DNA of 64,000 nt from Narthecium ossifragum (lineage: Eukaryota > Streptophyta > Magnoliopsida > Dioscoreales > Nartheciaceae). Of this stretch, positions 1 to 11,169 are shown in pieces (positions within the stretch are counted from its first letter, which is position 1; every line of letters starts with the position of its first letter). Both the position numbers and the translations under genes were made by a program. The stretch covers positions 21,557,851 to 21,621,850 of the forward strand of contig OY986973.1 of NCBI GenBank assembly GCA_963920575.1. The letters run 5' to 3'. The notes below the pieces were generated by a model. The model was given only the letters and a program-made list of their open reading frames with translations. It was not told the origin of the DNA and ran no database searches.

Positions 1-472
1 ACGGCCAGGATCCAAGATCAGCGAATCATATAAAGACCCTTTTAATCCCGCAACCCGTTAGGGCACTGTTCCGAGAGAGATCGCGAAAGAGAGAGGAGAG
101 AGTCGTGACCAGAGAGAAGCGGCGACAGAGTTCCTGATAAGACGTGAAAAGTGCACAAATCACCCTTTTAACTGGGTCTCGTTTGTCTCCGAGCAATGCT
201 ATTTTGATTGTCTTCTCCCCATTTCAGGTATTTGGAACCTCAGCTAAGATTAGATCAAGTTTAGTGCTAAAACGAACAAATAAAGAACCTGCAAAGTCAA
301 GGAAGTCAAAGGAGCAAAGATGGGTCATCTTTTACACCAAAACTGTATCTTCTCAGAACGAACCAGATGATGTGCTATACATGGTTGGAAAGCTCTGGAA
401 GTCTAGTTTCCGGGAGTTTTTACGGTTCGTGATTTGGAGTTTCCTAGAGAAAGATATGTTATCTTTAATACA

Positions 473-593
473 GATCAATCTGAGCTAAACCAGATCGATC
501 CGAACTAAACCAGATCGATCTGGGTCAGGAAAAATCCAGTTTCTGAAGTCATTCGAGAGAAGAAGATCGATCTGATCCCAAAGAAGATCGATC
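473..593 (+). promoter_or_regulatory. GATCGATC cluster upstream of the G1 TATA box
   Basis: GATCGATC sites start at 493, 513, 565 and 586, with a one-base variant (GATCAATC) at 473. Start-to-start steps are 20, 20, 52 and 21 bp. The cluster ends 65 bp before TATAAATA at 658, the position expected for U3 enhancer elements. A regulatory role is inferred from position and regularity only. Confidence 0.55.
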
Positions 594-1492
594 TGGGTTG
601 GCGTTGAGGGAAAAATAAAAGGAAACTGACTAATCCGAGTTAGGGTTTGCCTTAGGCTATAAATAGCCTTTTTCGGAGTTCTTTTTGGGGCCTTTTCTTG
701 CAGCTTTTTAAGAGTTCTCTCTTGTCCTCTTCCTCAATAAAAATTAGGGTTAGATCTTGAAGATAGATCCATGGAGGGAGCGCGTCATCAACCTTCTTCG
801 ATGGATCGTCTCTTCAAGATGAGTAGCTAAATCCTTAGTCTAGGAAATTCTATGATGTAATAGAGAGTTTATCTAGGTTTTTCCTATGGATTAGAGCATG
901 TACTTTATGATGGTTTAATGGATAGATTTCAGATTTTATATCTATTGGTAATATTTATTATGGTGAATGAATTGTATGTTCTTTATGCCCTAGAATTCGG
1001 CCCGTCTTTCCTAGGTTTTTCCGTAGTTGTACAGCCGGAATCTTTGAAAACTCAAAACACAAACGTTGTAGATCTCTTCCTTAGCTTTCCACCAAATATT
1101 GAATCATCTCATTTCGAGTTCGGATGTGAAAGTTACGCTGAGATTACGATCGCTGGTTTTGAGTATTACATGTTAGAGGCTAGGATTAGGACTTTTCCAA
1201 GATGCTTTCATGCTAGAACCATGTTAGATCTTAGGATTGGATTCTAAACCCTAGATTATGATTGTAGGAGTGCTAGAATCACTACCTTAATGCTAGAACC
1301 ATTAAGACCTATGATTATAACCTACAATTCGTTCTTTATCTTTATTGATTAGGCGATCTCAAAGTGCTAGAACCACTTTGATTATTCTCATACCAATTAT
1401 CCGCTGATTTGATCTTCGTTCCGACTTAGACTTCTAATGAATCTATGTTGAGTGATAGTGGACCTAGCCGATCTTCTATCAACCTTAAAAAA

Positions 1493-3077
1493 TGATAAGA
1501 CTTGAAAAGTGCACAAAACACCCTTGTAATTTGGCTTTGTTGGGCCCCGAGCAATGCTGGACTGACTACTTTTATTCCATTTCAGGCATAACAGGTCCTT
1601 CCACGAGTTAGATCAATTCTGGAGTTAAAACAATCTATTTTGGCGATTTTTGGCAAGCCAGATCGATCGGTCTCTACAGGCTCGATCGATCCAACTCAAC
1701 CAACAAGGGAACGATCAACAACGGCTGGATCGATCGAACTTCAAGTGCCCGATCGATCCAGCAAGGGATGTAGCTTAACAACGGTGATTCGATCGATCGG
1801 CCAAGTCAAGCCCGATCGATCCAGCTCGGGAGTTACCAGCAATAAGGCGTAGGATCGATCGAACTCCAAGAGTTGGATCGATCCAGCTCGGGCGTTGCGC
1901 AATATGAAGGGAGTTAAGGACTCCGATCGATCGAACTCCAAGAGTTGGATCGATCGGACGCAGCCAGAAGCAAAGATCGACGGCTCTGATCTAATCCGTG
2001 GGAGGTTGTCTCTTGGGCTATAAGTAGTCATTGTTTAGGGATTTTTAGGGGGCTTTTTCCAGACATTTTTGGAGGGAGTTTACCTATCTTTTCTACATCT
2101 TTTCTTCGACGATTCTTTGGAGGAGATCCATGGCGGGAGGAGATCATCAACTTCTACCGATGGATTATCCCCTGAAGATGAGTAGCTAAAACCCTAACCA
2201 TGGGATTCTTATGATGTAACTAGGGTTTTTACTAGGGATTTCTCAGATTTAGGGTTTGTATACACGATTATTTGGTTTTATGGATTGATTATATTTTCCT
2301 ATCTCTTGGTGTCGATTTCTTGTTGGATGTTTGGATCGTTCTTACTTGCACTTGATTCTAGAGCTTGTGTATGTTAGGGCGTGGATTGGATTCATCTAAA
2401 TAAGAGGATCATGCTAGTCCCATGATATCTCGGATGGAATCTTGTTCGTGATTAGGGATTGTATAGTGCTAGTCCCACTATGGTAGTGCTAGTCCCACTA
2501 CGTTCCATCCCTAATCCTTCTTGCATCTTATCTTTGTATTTTCGGCCATTGAGATGCGAAGTCATCTCGATATTACACCTAAATCCATATCTTTGGCTTT
2601 GCTTGCAATGAACTCATCTGAGTAAGAGGGTTCATTAGCAGTGAACGTAACTGATCATTCGGTCACTGATATTTCGTTAATTGTTCTTGCCGACAAGGAA
2701 TCCTAAACAGAACTTGTCGAGTGATAAGGAGAACTAGCCATTCCTTTATCAACTATTAGAAAGCCATTTATCGTGTCTGCATGCCCTGATCTTTGGAAAA
2801 CCTGGTAGATCCTTAGTTACTGATTAAGAATCCTATGGTCCTTTCTCTCATATTCTTCAATCCTTTAGTATAAGTTTAGTTTAATTTCAATTCTAAATTT
2901 TTTCTCAACTTATTAGTAGGAGATTTACTAAGTATTTGATTTAAATCCCTGAAATCCCTGTGGACTCGACTCGGACTCTCCACTATCTACTAGTTCTTAG
3001 TAGTTAAAGTAGAGCACCGGAATATATTGTAATTTTGGTCAGCCTTGTTAAGCCACGACACTTTTCAAGTCGTATCA
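1493..3077 (+). mobile_element. Solo LTR G2 (TGATAAG family) nested in G1
   Basis: It starts TGATAAGACTTGAAAAGTG at 1493 and ends CACTTTTCAAGTCGTATCA at 3077, matching the termini of G1. The flanks are AAAAA (1488-1492) and GAAAA (3078-3082), a 4 of 5 match, as expected for an old duplication. TATAAGTA is at 2019-2026, after five GATCGATC pairs (1661-1955). G1 and G2 share interior blocks such as ATGAGTAGCTAAA and the TGCTAGAACCA/TGCTAGTCCCA repeats. No internal coding domain is present. Confidence 0.88.
1661..1955 (+). promoter_or_regulatory. Five GATCGATC pairs with exact 23-bp spacing in G2
   Basis: Sites start at 1661/1684, 1728/1751, 1791/1814, 1853/1876 and 1925/1948. Every pair is separated by exactly 23 bp (15-nt spacer), and the pairs follow each other every 62-72 bp. 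In the last two pairs the spacer is itself an inverted repeat (AACTC-caa-GAGTT), so each pair can form a long hairpin. The array ends 64 bp before the TATA-like box at 2019. Confidence 0.65.
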
Positions 3078-4553
3078 GAAAACCATCTAGAACTTATGGA
3101 ATTGCTCTTATCCTAGGAATGCCTAGATAGCTCTCGATTACGGATTAGAATTTTCCTAACATTTTCTCATATTGATAATTTGTTTTAGTTTCTCTGTTTA
3201 TGTTTTAGTTAATCTTAGTTAAACCCAACTCATTGTCTTTTTTTTTTTTCCTCTTGATTGATTTAGAACTATACGACGTAATTAGAACTTCAACCTCAAT
3301 TCCCTATGGATTCGACTCGGACTTGCTACTATCTACCCATAAAGTAGTTAGTTAGTAGTTTGATTATAAATTTATAATTTTGGCGTTCTTGTTAAGGTAA
3401 CGACACTTTTCAAGGCGTGTCAGTTCCTCCCGATGACGGCGAAGGCAGAGCTTGGCGACGAGGACGACGATGGTGATTGGAGAAGGAGGAGAAGATCCTA
3501 GAGGTAGGGATTCCTACCCGAACCCTTGGTTAGGCATCTAGGGCTTGGTTTGAAGCATGCTAGCTTCGGACCTTGGTTGCTTGGTAGATTTTGTGGTTGT
3601 CGGTTGATGTTCTGCTCTCCTCTTTGCCGCCATTGTTTGGATCTATGGGTTTTGATGATTTCCAATGAGTTTTCCTTATTTTCTTCTTTGGTTTTTGGTT
3701 GATCGATGGGTTTCCTCCCCTATTTCCTTGGGTTTGATCAGAGCCTCTGTTTCCCTTGGATTGTGGGTTTTGGTCAGGTTTGGCTTGATCGGTGGCTGAG
3801 CTCTCCCCCTTACTTCCCTTCTCCTTCTCATTGATTGTTCCTTAATTCATCATTGAGGTACCCTATGGTTGTTGCCATGTAGTTAGGCTGTCGATTATGG
3901 GTTTGTACTCCACTTCGTCTCTGTGCTAGTTAGATTCATGTCGGCTTGATTTGAGTTCTTAGTTCTTCTCCTAGCTATCTGGATTAATGCCTTGACTGAG
4001 GGTTGCTTGATTTGATGGTTGTGCTATATCGGTCTGATAATGTAATTGAGGTTGGTTGGTTGCTGGTCCCTCTCCCTTCCGACTTCCCTGTTAAGCTCGT
4101 GGCTTCTAGTTGGTGTTCTTCTATCTTCTTTACTGCGGTAGCCTGGATCTTTGGATGCCGATAGATTTCTGATGATATTTCTTCTCTTTAGATTCTTAGT
4201 TCTTCTTTCTAGCTTTCTAGCCTAATTCATCTTATGCTACGTCATATAGTTGTTTATCGAAATGTTAGGCTATCGTTGATCATGACTATAATTCCCTGTG
4301 ATTATGGTATACGTATGTCAACCATGTCAATTGCCTACTATTGTATCATGTCCCCTTTTCTATTCAATACCTGTGAACTAGTGTTAACTTCGTAATTCTA
4401 ATGATCTCTTGTTAAGTGTCCAATTATGTATGCTCATGTCATGTTTATGCCTAGGCCCGGTTGTGTGCCCGTTTCTATTTCTTTGTGGGTTAACCGAGAG
4501 GGTGGTGACCCTCGGGAATGTGTAGTTTAGTTGGGCCGACTGTGTGTCCTGGG

Positions 4554-7036
4554 TGTGAGGACCCGTCCCTCTACTCCTGGGTCGACCGGTTGGGTCAGGC
4601 CCGTGGCTCGTTGGTTTGCTTCGCGTCGAGCGCGTGATCCGGTGGATCGCATAGTTTCTTGAACCACAAGGGCAATTTGGTAAATTGCGCCTTGTTGGTT
4701 TGTTTCACACCCGCGTGTGGACACACTGACCTTGTTTGTGTTAGTGCTTGATTAGAATGGTTAGGTGGACCCGGGATCGGAAGATCCCAGCTCGGGCGCG
4801 CGGAAGTTTGCCTTTGGGCAGCTGACGACCCTTGAGCGATCGATCGCTTCTCGGAACGATCGATCGGACTTGTGAGCGAGTCGGTGGGTTTTGACCCGCT
4901 CAGATCGATCCGACTTGGTGTTGGGATCGATCCGGGGCACGAGCGATCGATCGCGCCTTGGAGCGATCGATCGGACTCGCGTCGGTGGCTTTTTCTGCTT
5001 CGCGAGGACGACCGCCCCTGGCCGTCGCTCTCTCTTGTCAGAAGGGGAGGACTTTCCCTCCCCTCCTTCACCTTTCTCCCCTCTTTCCCGGCTGTCCCCT
5101 CCCCCTTTTCCTCCTTCCTTCTTCTTCTTCTTCTTCTTTCTTCTCACCCGAAGGCTCTGTTTTCTTCTCTTCTCCCGCCGGCGAGCTTCTTCTCCTCCGT
5201 TCTCCCTCCTCCGACCATCATTTTGGGAGTTCTAAGGCTTGTTGGATCTGTGGCAACGAGAGGAAGGCTCCTGGCGTGGTTTGGAGGCTTATTGGTGTCT
5301 GGTTGCGAGGGATCAGCCGAGGAAAGCGTTTTTCGGTAGGTTCTTCTACCTACTGTGTTCTTTAATGGGTTTCTTTAGATCTAACCGTTGGATCTTGTTA
5401 ATCTTTGTCTTGTTGGATTCCTCATGCTTAGTAGAATTTCTGATATGAGTTTCATGATCTTTGGTTGAGATCTTAGTAGGTTTTATGCATGATTAAGCTC
5501 GGATTCTCTGTTTTCGGCTTGCGGCGTGTTTTTCGGCCGATACGTACATGATCTTGGGTTGTGATGAGCATAAGAGTTGTAGATCTTTGAATCTACTCTC
5601 TAACCCAACTGATGTCATAATTTTTCAATTTTTCTACGATTTGTTATGAATTGTTTACTGGAGGGCTGCGTTGCAGCAATTAATTGGTAAGTTAGTTTGA
5701 TTAGCGGTTTTGATTGGTGTTTTCCCGTTAATCCAACCGTTGGATGATTATGGTTTTTGGATATGTTAATCCTGGTATGTACACCTACTGATGGCTAAGT
5801 TGGATCTTGAATCCGACGTCGTTTGGATGTCGGATCGACGGGATCAATTAGCCCTGAGTAGAGGCTTTGAGTGTTTTAAATATAATATTATATTTCAGAA
5901 TATAATATTATATTGTTTACTGTTCATCACTGTTTTCGGGGTTGCTTCCCGTTGCAGGAGTTCTCGGTTGACGGTCGTGGTACCGTCGTAATGCCGGGAC
6001 CCGCTGCGGATCGGCTGGCAACGGTTGGTAGTACCGCTGCAACGATCCGGTTGACTTATATGATGCCTTATCATACTGTTGCATGCCTATCTTCTGTTTG
6101 TGTGTGTTCATAGCATGCATTGTTGTTTTGTATATTAGTTGCATTGGTTAGGGCGTGGGTGATTTGTGGGTCGCCGTCCCGAGGCTGGAAGCTCGGACTT
6201 AGCCCTAAGACCGGGGTTGGGTAGTTTGGACCCGGTTCGAATTGTGGTGTCCAGTCGATTCGATGATAGGCCTAGATGACTGGTGCACTTGTTGCTTGAT
6301 GACTGTAGAGGTCGTGTCGGCCTCAAGCCAGACGTTGTGGGTGCAAACCGGTGTCCGGATCATTGTCTCTTGGGGGGAAGAGGTGCCTACCCAGCGGTGT
6401 GGTTGCCCGCCTAGCAGTGTTCGGTGCCTGCTAGTGAGACGGCAGTGTAGTTTCCTGCCTCGCTGAGGGCAACCCAGTATGTGACCAGTTCGGCTGGAAG
6501 ACCATAACTGAGGCCTCCCTTCAGGGACACCGGCGAAGGGTTATGTGACTCTTGCTGCACACCCAAGTCTTACGTAAGGGTGACACTGTTGCGTTTCCCT
6601 CTTCCTTCTGTGTGTCGTAGTGTAGATCCCTACTGAGCTTAGTGCTCACACCTACCCGGGCTGTGTTTTGCAGGTGCAGGCGTCAGTTCTTCCTCTATGG
6701 CCCCTACCGGGCAGTTGGTCGGCGGTGTGGAGGCGCCTGGTGGACTTTGAGAGGTGGCGATTTTACTGCTTTTACCTTTGATTAGTTAGTCTCCTACGGG
6801 AGTGATGTTGTATTTTGGATCTTCCCCTCTCCGAGGATATGTATATTAATACTTTGAGTTTTAAATCTGTGGTTCGACGTTGTTAAATTAATGTCTTTTA
6901 ATTGAGGGTGCTTTTGGTGAATTGTTAGGGAGACCAATAGGTTAGAGGGAACCCTCGCCAGCTTTTCTTCCGCGTTTTGTAGGTTCCGGTTCGCGTCGCC
7001 CGGCCCGGTTGGGCTTTCGCGGGTCGGGGCGCGACA
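4554..7036 (+). mobile_element. Solo LTR A (TGTGAGG family)
   Basis: It begins TGTGAGGACCCGTCC at 4554 and ends GGGTCGGGGCGCGACA at 7036, and is flanked by a perfect target duplication CTGGG (4549-4553 and 7037-7041) inside LTR E. At 2483 bp it is the longest member of its family here. It contains a GATCGATC cluster (4838-4972), a pyrimidine-rich tract (about 5050-5215) and the CCTACCCGGGCTG..TTTTGCAGGTGCA block near 6650-6680 shared with LTRs B, C, D and E. There are no internal domains, so it is a solo LTR. Confidence 0.92.
4838..4972 (+). promoter_or_regulatory. GATCGATC cluster in LTR A
   Basis: Six GATCGATC sites start at 4838, 4858, 4903, 4925, 4945 and 4965, with steps of 20, 45, 22, 20 and 20 bp. 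Most steps are close to two turns of B-DNA. Function is inferred only. Confidence 0.5.
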
Positions 7037-8199
7037 CTGGGTGTTGAATGATATTGCATGGTTTGGATATATGAAAGCTATGTTTGGTGTATGTAAGTTA
7101 TGTTTGGTGTATGTCTAGTTCTTTAATGCTTAGCCCTACTCTATAGCTATGTTGTATCCGAATGGACAATTAACTGATGATTTGGCATGTAGAGACACCT
7201 AGGCTGAGTTGTTTGAATAGGCTCATGCATGTTGTATGCATTAGATGCATTGAGGCTAGGTGCAGGCGATGAGCTCGATCGCCGATCCGATGACTCGGGT
7301 AGCTCGGATCTAGCTCTAAGGCCGAGGAATGAATAGGAGGACTAGGGCGAGATTGTGTGATTATGATCTTGTGTTGATCGAGGTTGCAACATAGATATAC
7401 TCATTTGAATTATGATATTGAGGTGTAGTGGTCGTATCTACTTTCGCTCCAAGTGCTAGATATGGATGTCAATGTCCATGACTTATGTCCCCACGAGGGA
7501 TGGTGGTATTGAGACCGGGCAGGATGGAACCTGGACAGGAGCTCACAGTCATGTTGTTTCACCTCGTTGTTGTTGGGTGAGGGTGGGAACTGGATAGCAG
7601 TCCTAGGGGAATCGATGAGATTAGGGTTAGCCTCTTGGCATACCTAGTCTTGACGAAAGTTGACACAGTTGCAGTTTTACCCTTTTCTTGAGAGTGCGGT
7701 AGAGTAGAACCCTACTGGGCTTTATGCTCACCCTACCCGGGCTGTGTTTTGCAGGTGCATGCACTGCTCCTTCCACTTCAGTGGTCATGAGAATCAGTTC
7801 TTGGAGGCGCTTCTACTTCGGACGGACTTTGAGGTTGTTTGCAGATTTGAGGGCTTCAATTTAGTATTTACATTTATTTGATGTCATTAAATCTTGGGGA
7901 CTTATGCTTATTTGTGGACAAATTGTATAACTTTAAATTTGATTAATGGGAAGGGATGTTTTCTCTAAATACTTAAATTGGGTTGTAATAGTTATAGTAG
8001 TTGCAAATCTACATTTATGCCCTCATAATCTAGTTGTTTAAATGTATCGTGAAATTTGAAGAAAATGTACAGGTTCCTTGTGCCATAATTATAAAGGAGA
8101 CTTTGCCGAAATTTTATTAAAAAGGGTTTAGGGTGCTCATTCCCCGATCTGGATGGGTTTTCTGGGTCGGGGTGTGACAAGAAAAATGCCAATGCACAA

Positions 8200-10660
8200 T
8201 TAATAATTGTATACGAAAAAGAGACAGTGCAAACTATCGGAAAGCAATAGTGGAAATAAATGGGTTCTCCATTAATATGATATCCCTAAATAAGAAAATT
8301 TTAGCTAAATTATTATCAGAAGAAAATATGTCTTCTTCTGAGCTAAAATCTTAGCTAATAGATATCTGTTTAAAAGGACATCAAAGAATTGAAGCTCCTA
8401 AAATAGATAATACTTATAAATTGCCCGAAGGCCTAAAAAGAAAATAGGAAAAAACTGTTAAAACTTTGTCATTAACATAGTTAAATAGAGAGGTTAATAA
8501 CCTTTAAGAAGAAGTTAAACTTCTAAAAGAAGAAAATAGATATATATTTTCTTTAATAAAAGAGGAAAATAGATTACTTTTAAATGAAAAGGAGCGTTTT
8601 TTAAATAAAGTAGAAAGAAGTAGTGACAAAGAAGAAGGATGTATTGTCGAGATAGGACAATCTTCAATTTGATTCAAATATTACTCCAAATTACATCTCA
8701 AAAATGATATGTAAAAATAACTTTAGTTATTTGAGAACAAGTGGTTATACCACACCTAATAGCACTAATAGATAGTGGTGACGATCTTAATTATATACGA
8801 GAATGAATAGTATCTTCTAAATATTTCAAAAAAACCACTCAGTCACTCAGTGGTGCCAGAGCTAATAAATTAGAATTAAATTATAAGCTTTCCAAAGCTT
8901 ATATATGTATACAAGAAACTTATATACAATCTCCTTTTGTGTTGGTCAAAATGCTTTCTCAACGCATTATTTTAAGAACACATTTCCTGCATAATATTAT
9001 CTCAATCGAAAGAGTTGATTCCTATGACATAAATGCTAGATATAAATGAGAACCAATTACTCTCCAATTCATTACTGAACCTCATATGAAAATATTGAAT
9101 GAGGTTAAAGATATTCTCCTTAAGAAAAATCAAATAAATTTCCTTAAAGAAAAAATTTCTTATGTTCAAATTACTGAACAATTAGAAAAACCTGCTACCA
9201 AAGATTTAATAGAAAAAATGATAAACAATTTCAATTTATTGTGTGTGGAACCGTTCCAAATGTTTTTTGGGATAGAAAGAAGTACATAGTTAGTTTACCA
9301 TATGAAGATTCCTTTGATGAAAGGAATTATACCAACTAGGGCTAGACCCTATCAAATGAATCAAGAATATTTTCATTTATATAAAAAAATTGCTTCTCTT
9401 ATAGATAATCAATTAATTAGAAAATCATACTCCCCATGGAGTTGCACAACATTCTATGTAAATAATGATGCATAAAGAGAACGAGGAGTACCTCATCTTG
9501 TAATTAATTATAAGCCCTTTAAGAATATGCTGAAATGGATAAGATATCCAATTCCTAATAAAAGAGATTTGTTCAATAGAATTTATAGAATAAAAATATT
9601 TTTAAAATTCGATCTTAAATGTGGTTGTTGGCTGATACATGATATATTCATTTCTTATCCAAATTTTATCTTGTCATATATAGATGAAATATTAATCTTT
9701 TTAGATATTATTGATCAACATGTCAAGCATTTAGATGTTTTTTGACATTTGATTATAAAAATGGGTCAGTAATATCCGCCCCTAAAATGAAACTATTTCA
9801 AACTGAAATAAGATTCGTAGACCATACTATTGGCAAAGGACAATAGTTCCTATCGATAGAAGTATTGAATTTGCTTCTAAATTCCCAGATATTATTACTG
9901 ACACTACTCAATTACAAAGGTTTTAGTGTGCTTTAAATTATGTGTCATATTATTATAAAGATTTAGCCAAAGATACGTTTCTTCTTTATAATAGATTAAA
10001 GAATAATCTCTTTCTTTGGACAGAAGAGCATACTAATGTTGTTAAATTAATAAAGTCTAAAGTAAAAAATCTTTTGTGTATTAATCTAGAAAAATCAGAT
10101 TGTAAGAAAATTGTTGAAATCGATGCTAGTAATATTGGCTATAGTGGTATCTTAAAGCAGATATGCCCTAACTCTAATAAAGATGACTTAGTGCGTTATA
10201 CTTCAAGAATGTGAAACCCACTCAATACAATTATTCTACTACTAAAAAGGATATGTTATATATAATCAAATGTCTTTATAAATTTTAAGATGATATTTTG
10301 AATCAACATTTTATCCTCCATATAAATTGTACCTCTGCAAAAAATGTCATTGAAAAGGATGTTAAAAATTTACAAACAAATTTTTGTTCCTGATTTTACT
10401 ATTGAATTTATTAAGGATAAACATAATATTTTGCTTGATTTTCTAACTTGTGAATTTTTACGGGGCTCCCTTGCGTAGGGGTGACTCCTCTTGGAGGGGG
10501 GAGAAGAAGAGGTTGGGGTAACACCCCGAATACCTCTAATGATTCTGAAAATGGCTGGTGAACAATTCACAAATGGAATAATATTTCCGACTTTAATACA
10601 TTAAAAAATGTTATTTCTGATCATGAAGAAATTTTGAATATTTTGATTAAATGATAGTTT
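8200..10660 (+). pseudogene. Endogenous pararetrovirus (Caulimoviridae) polyprotein remnant
   Basis: Degenerate plus-strand coding sequence in the order expected for a caulimovirid: a Lys/Glu/Leu-rich coiled coil (about 8500-8660), a retropepsin-like patch with the IDSG motif (about 8756-8800), reverse transcriptase (about 9300-9760; PYQMN-, INYK-, YPIP- and YIDE-like motifs) and an RNase H start (IDASN-like, about 10110-10190). The longest open pieces are 9086-9289, 9527-9745 and 9942-10214. In-frame stops are frequent, the catalytic region of RT has a deletion, and the frame shifts between about 9745 and 9942. No integrase is seen, which fits a pararetrovirus rather than Ty3/Gypsy. The region is AT-rich and clearly dead. 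Genus is not assigned. Confidence 0.75.
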
Positions 10661-11169
10661 TTTTTCAAAGAAAGCCACAAAAAGAGGGAAAAAAAAGACA
10701 AAAATGCAAATATAAGTCTTTTGCAACCCCCACCACCCACCCTCCCATAGGTGGTAAAATTTACACCCTCTTTACCATCATACTAAAATAAATTTTACCC
10801 ATGTAAATTTTACATTATTATCCCAACACAAGTAAAGTGGTGAAAATTTACAAATCACCCGCTTTACACCCTTACCAAACGCACCCTATGATTAGAAATC
10901 TCCATGGAAAAGACAAGAAGAAGAAGAAGTAGAAGTAGTGGAGGACTTGTCCATCAATAGTGGCAAGCGAAAAATAAGGCTCTAAATCTAAAGAACAGGC
11001 AATGCCTATCATTTACTCGCACGTTTCACCTCTCGATTCAAGAGGATGCTTATCTTCTGCATTCCATTCACTGGCTAACTCATCCATCACAGCTACATGC
11101 CTTCTAAAACATTGATGGCACAAACTTTTATCATGCAAGCTAGCCACAGACAGAAAAGAAGAAGAAAAT
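10661..11169. other. Intergenic, possible MITE remnant
   Basis: Repeats of TAAAATTTACA type and a terminus-like CCAAACGCACCCTA at about 10877-10890 suggest the 3' end of a small DNA transposon, but no matching left end was found. A short AGA microsatellite lies at about 10915-10930. From about 10950 the sequence is the 3' flank of the minus-strand NHL gene. Confidence 0.35.

Larger units (their letters stand above)
135..3422 (+). mobile_element. Solo LTR G1 (TGATAAG family), interrupted by G2
   Basis: It begins TGATAAGACGTGAAAAGTG at 135 and ends CACTTTTCAAGGCGTGTCA at 3422, so the termini are imperfect inverted repeats. It is flanked by a perfect 5-bp target duplication GTTCC (130-134 and 3423-3427). 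Removing G2 leaves about 1.7 kb. A TATAAATA box lies at 658-665, directly downstream of a GATCGATC cluster (473-593). No gag-pol lies on either side, so it is a solo LTR left by recombination between the two LTRs of a full element. It sits inside LTR E. The superfamily (Gypsy or Copia) cannot be assigned from an LTR alone. Confidence 0.9.
1..8179 (+). mobile_element. LTR E, 5' end outside window, split by nested insertions
   Basis: Three separated blocks (1-134, 3428-4553, 7042-8179) read as one LTR once the two insertions with target duplications are removed. The tail ends in TCGGGGTGTGACA at 8179, like the other TGTGAGG-type LTRs here. The block at about 3505-3520 (GGTAGGGATTCCTACC) recurs in LTR B near 44900, and the TTTTGCAGGTGCA block near 7750 recurs in LTRs A, B, C and D. 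A TATAAAG lies at 29-35. The start and the 5' target duplication are off the left edge, so it is not possible to say whether this is a solo LTR or the LTR of a larger element. It abuts the pararetrovirus remnant that begins near 8200. Confidence 0.7.

Noticed and set aside
1661..1955. CRISPR-like array because of regularly spaced repeats
   Set aside because: Repeats are 8-bp palindromes, spacing between pairs is irregular, and the context is a plant LTR promoter.
4595..5147. Frames rich in Ser/Asp/Arg in LTR A
   Set aside because: They are translations of the GATCGATC cluster and the pyrimidine tract inside an LTR.
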